A DNA stretch of 6,240 nt, from the NCBI GenBank assembly GCA_026997055.1, contig JALWJU010000182.1, forward strand, positions 1 to 6,240, written 5' to 3'. The notes beneath the pieces are model-generated. The model did not search any database and was not told where the DNA came from. It saw only the letters and a list, made by a program, of their open reading frames with translations. Both the position numbers and the translations under genes were made by a program. How positions within the stretch are numbered: the stretch's first letter is position 1; the number at the start of each line of letters is the position of its first letter. The stretch is from Paracoccaceae bacterium (GTDB lineage: Bacteria > Pseudomonadota > Alphaproteobacteria > Rhodobacterales > Rhodobacteraceae). Shown piece after piece: positions 3,611 to 6,240 of this stretch.

Positions 3611-6240
3611 CAGACGGACTCCATAACGGTGAGGGTGGTTGCAAGCGGCACACCGCGGCCCAGCGCGCCGGTCTGGGAAATGTGGACATCGACGCTGGTC
3701 ACGGGGCTGCCGAAGTCACCGATCTGCATGCTGGCGGTGTACGTGAAGTTGGGTGCGGTCAGCCCGGTGACCGTGCGCAGCACGGTGCCGCCGCTCAGGA
3801 TCTCCAGTTCATAGCTTTCCGCAGCCTCCGACATCGGCACCTCCGCCAGCACCCAGCTGTCGGCCGAGAGCGCCCGGTCGCGCCGGAGCCAGCGGATGGC
3901 GAGATCGCCGTTCGCCTCGCGCCGCATGCGCGCCTGTGCCGGCGCGAAGGGCATGAGCCCGCGCCCCGAGGGCGTGAAGCTGAGTGCCTGCATGATGACG
4001 TCCGAGGGCGCGGCAGTACCCGGCCCGATGCGCCAGTTCCAGGGGATGCCGAGATCGGCCTCGGCGATCGACAGTGGCTGAACCGCGGTATCGAGCACCA
4101 CCACCCGCGCGCCCGTCGGAGCGGGATCACCCATGGCATCTTCCGTGCCCCGCTGCCCGCGCAGCAGGCGGGTGAGGCGGTAGCGCCCGGTCGAGACCAG
4201 CTCCGCGTTCCCGAACTGGATGATCTCCCAGGCACCCGGCGCGCTTTCCACGGCCAGCACGTTGGCGCCGTTCAGAAGCTCGGTATCGGTGACGGAGGTC
4301 AGCGTGCCCGATGACAGGTCCACCAGCAGCTCGCTGCCCGCATCAAAGCGGTCCACCGGCCCCGCTGGCAGATCGGCCGCCAGAACCCCCATGCGGGCCG
4401 GCGCGCCGATGGTGTCGAGCAGCTGGAACCCCGAGTCCGTGGCGCTCCACCAGACAGCCCCTGTGCCGTACCAGGGCTTCGCGAACACCGCCGCGTAAGG
4501 GCGATGCGCCGGCACGCTGTCACTGAGCTGCGGCAGGTCCATGAGCGCCACCTCGGCCGGCCCGAAGACGGTGGGGGTGGCCAGCTGCGGCGCGCGACCC
4601 TCGCCCGGCGGCAGATCGTAGAGGGCGGCATCGGTGCGGATTGCTTCGGTGGCGCGTACGCCGGTGTCCGCCACACGGGCGATGCGGTAGTCGACCATCC
4701 GCCCGTCATGCTCCAGCGCAATCACGTCGCCGGGGTCGAGCGCCAGCCGAGAGGGCGGCAGCCTGGCGGTGAGCGTCTCTCGCCCGACCCAGGCCTCCAT
4801 CAGGGCGCGGCGGCAGCGCCGGTCGGCTTCCTCGAGCGAGACCGCCAGCGGGAAGGTCTCGGAGGAAACGCGGGCTGCCTGCACGGTGCTGCGGCGCGCC
4901 TCCACCGTGGCAGCGTCATACTCCTCGTCGGCCCGCACCAGCTGCCACTTGAGCGCCCGGGGCAGCTCGGTCTCCTGGCCGCGGGTCAGCTCCATGACTT
5001 CGGCCTGGCCATTGCCGACCAGCTGGTCCGGCGTGATGGTCATGGCCGGCGCCCGGCCGCGCGTGCGGAACACGATCTTCCCGCCGCTCTCGACGGCATC
5101 GAAGCCGAAGTGGCGGGCCAGCACCGCGATCGAGGCGCGGGGGCTTTCAAAGGCGGCCACGGTGAAGCCCGGCACGATGTCGGAAAGCTCGGAGACGTCC
5201 ACGAGGCTGTCAGCGAGTCCTGCCGCGCGGCAGAGATCGCGCACCAGCGCCCCCAGCGACACCTGCCCGAGGCGTCCGCCCATCCAGTGCCCCAGTCGCC
5301 AGTTGGCGGCGTCCGACCAGACATCCGCACGGGCCGGGAAGTCGGGGAATGGTCGCGCATCCCAGGTCCAGAGCGCGGCCTCGCCGGTCTCGATCATCGG
5401 CGCGCCATAGATGCTCGAGACCGGGTTCTTCGCCGCATCGCCCCAGTAGCCGAGCGTGGCCTCGATGTAGGCCCGCTGGATGGCCTCGTCCGGCCAGCCT
5501 CGCGAGTAATACGGCAGGGCGCTCTCGGACGACTTCGGGTCGTAGAAGACATTGGGCTGGTTGGTGCCGCGATCGACGGCGGGGCAGCCGAACTCGGTGA
5601 AGCGGATCGGCTTGCTCTCGGGAACCCAGCCGGTGGTGGACTGGTCCCAGGGCAATACCTCCACCCCGTAGACCACGATGTCCTCGCCCGCGGTGGCCGA
5701 GCGCGGCCCGATGCGGAAACCCGCCGAGCCTGACAGTCCCGCCGTCACGTCCATGGTGATCTTCCACAGGCCCGGCGACACTTCTACCAGGCTGGTGGCG
5801 TTGATGGTGTGCGCCCCTGCCGCGGTGCCCTCCCAGCCGCCGATGGCACCGAAGAAGGAAGCGTGATCGGTGCCTGCACCCAGCGCGAGGTAGAGGGCGA
5901 AGTCTCCCGAGGTGCCGGGAGCGACGTAAGCCGTGATCACCACCCGTTCACCCGCCGACAGCGTCCGATAGCCCGGCGTCGCCCCGTGCCAGGTTGCCCC
6001 GTCCGAGGCGATGCGAGCTGGAGAAGTGAAAGGACCGAAGGTGCCGGTGGTGGCTGTGATGGTCACCGTCGACGGGTTGGGGTCGTAGCTGGCCGGATCT
6101 GCGGCATTCTCGAAAAAGCCGAAGCGCACGCCGCCCAGGCGATCATGGTGCGCATTCTGCCACCAGCTTCGCATGTCCTTCGGTCGCCAGATCCACGGCT
6201 CGTTGTAGAAGCCGTCGGTGATCGGGGTGCGGTTCTGTGC
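3610..6240 (-). CDS. GTA TIM-barrel tail-tip / host-specificity protein, 3' part
   Basis: The C-terminal 876 residues of a large protein whose start lies beyond the right edge; the frame stays open to 6240. It is expected at the baseplate hub or tail tip that contacts the cell surface. Domains in order: the last part of a GTA TIM-barrel domain (PF13547 type), seen as RTPITDGFYNEPWIWRPKD at the edge, interrupted after GGVR by a roughly 160-residue insert, then resuming at GWVPESKPIRFTEFGCPAVD (about 5634-5575), NVFYDPKSSESALPYY and WTWDARPFPDFP. Next comes a tail-hub domain (PF13550 type, about 5157-4677), then a C-terminal domain (about 4341-4060) with ETELLNG-like and RLTRLLRGQRGTEDAM segments, and a final beta-rich region resembling a fibronectin-like fold. 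It matches the RcGTA gene 15 class, not lambda J in sequence. The gene overlaps DUF2793 by one base. Family identity is very sure; the particle type, GTA or prophage, is not decided. Confidence 0.93.
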   Translation of the reverse strand, partial: AQNRTPITDGFYNEPWIWRPKDMRSWWQNAHHDRLGGVRFGFFENAADPASYDPNPSTVTITATTGTFGPFTSPARIASDGATWHGATPGYRTLSAGERVVITAYVAPGTSGDFALYLALGAGTDHASFFGAIGGWEGTAAGAHTINATSLVEVSPGLWKITMDVTAGLSGSAGFRIGPRSATAGEDIVVYGVEVLPWDQSTTGWVPESKPIRFTEFGCPAVDRGTNQPNVFYDPKSSESALPYYSRGWPDEAIQRAYIEATLGYWGDAAKNPVSSIYGAPMIETGEAALWTWDARPFPDFPARADVWSDAANWRLGHWMGGRLGQVSLGALVRDLCRAAGLADSLVDVSELSDIVPGFTVAAFESPRASIAVLARHFGFDAVESGGKIVFRTRGRAPAMTITPDQLVGNGQAEVMELTRGQETELPRALKWQLVRADEEYDAATVEARRSTVQAARVSSETFPLAVSLEEADRRCRRALMEAWVGRETLTARLPPSRLALDPGDVIALEHDGRMVDYRIARVADTGVRATEAIRTDAALYDLPPGEGRAPQLATPTVFGPAEVALMDLPQLSDSVPAHRPYAAVFAKPWYGTGAVWWSATDSGFQLLDTIGAPARMGVLAADLPAGPVDRFDAGSELLVDLSSGTLTSVTDTELLNGANVLAVESAPGAWEIIQFGNAELVSTGRYRLTRLLRGQRGTEDAMGDPAPTGARVVVLDTAVQPLSIAEADLGIPWNWRIGPGTAAPSDVIMQALSFTPSGRGLMPFAPAQARMRREANGDLAIRWLRRDRALSADSWVLAEVPMSEAAESYELEILSGGTVLRTVTGLTAPNFTYTASMQIGDFGSPVTSVDVHISQTGALGRGVPLATTLTVMESV
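5640..6126 (-). other. Putative carbohydrate-binding-like domain inserted in the TIM barrel
   Basis: About 162 residues between GGVR and TGWVPESKP of the tail protein. In RcGTA-type homologues, as I recall them, these two motifs are separated by only a few residues. The insert is rich in Thr, Gly, Ala and Ser with alternating hydrophobics. It contains AGERVVITAYVAPGTSGDFA, then GLWKITMDVTAGLSGSAGF and EDIVVYGVEVLPWD, which is the strand pattern of jelly-roll carbohydrate-binding modules (CBM4/9-like) found in phage tail and spike proteins. There is no frame break at either edge. The fold assignment is by pattern only, and the boundaries are approximate. Confidence 0.6.

Noticed and set aside
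4504..5733. Plus-strand open frame of 409 codons opposite the tail gene
   Set aside because: The opposite strand encodes a clearly recognisable tail protein with conserved motifs throughout; this frame shows none.

Overview
The base composition is GC-rich and coding starts are mostly ATG with purine-rich ribosome binding sites. The protein families point to an alphaproteobacterium, with Rhodobacterales, Hyphomonadales or Sphingomonadales most likely. The order cannot be settled from the sequence. Every long stretch is coding, and no RNA gene, insertion sequence or CRISPR array is visible.

The right two thirds (about 1379 to 6240, minus strand) is the 3' end of a phage-like late operon, either a gene transfer agent (GTA)-like element or a prophage. 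Read in transcription order it holds: the 3' part of a large tail-tip/host-specificity protein of the GTA TIM-barrel family; a DUF2793 structural protein; a small single-membrane-span protein resembling DUF6127; a GH108-type muramidase (endolysin) with a peptidoglycan-binding domain; and a holin of the GTA 3TM family. The five genes are tightly packed, with overlaps or gaps of 1 to about 26 bases, so they are probably co-transcribed. The tail proteins would complete the particle tip, and the holin, endolysin and perhaps the small membrane protein would release it by lysis.

The left third holds two genes that look unrelated to the particle. A complete plus-strand PPP-type metallophosphoesterase (420-1346) converges on the holin. 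The N-terminal part of a minus-strand gene (1-330) resembles the conserved N-terminus of DUF3883-type proteins and runs off the window. These two are divergently transcribed from an 89-base intergenic region that contains a 14-base palindrome and a 10-base direct repeat. The boundary between phage-like and flanking DNA probably lies in or near the 32-base convergent gap at 1347-1378.

The most unusual feature is an apparent insertion of about 160 residues in the TIM-barrel domain of the tail protein. It looks like a beta-sandwich carbohydrate-binding module and splits a segment that is contiguous in the RcGTA-type homologues I can recall.
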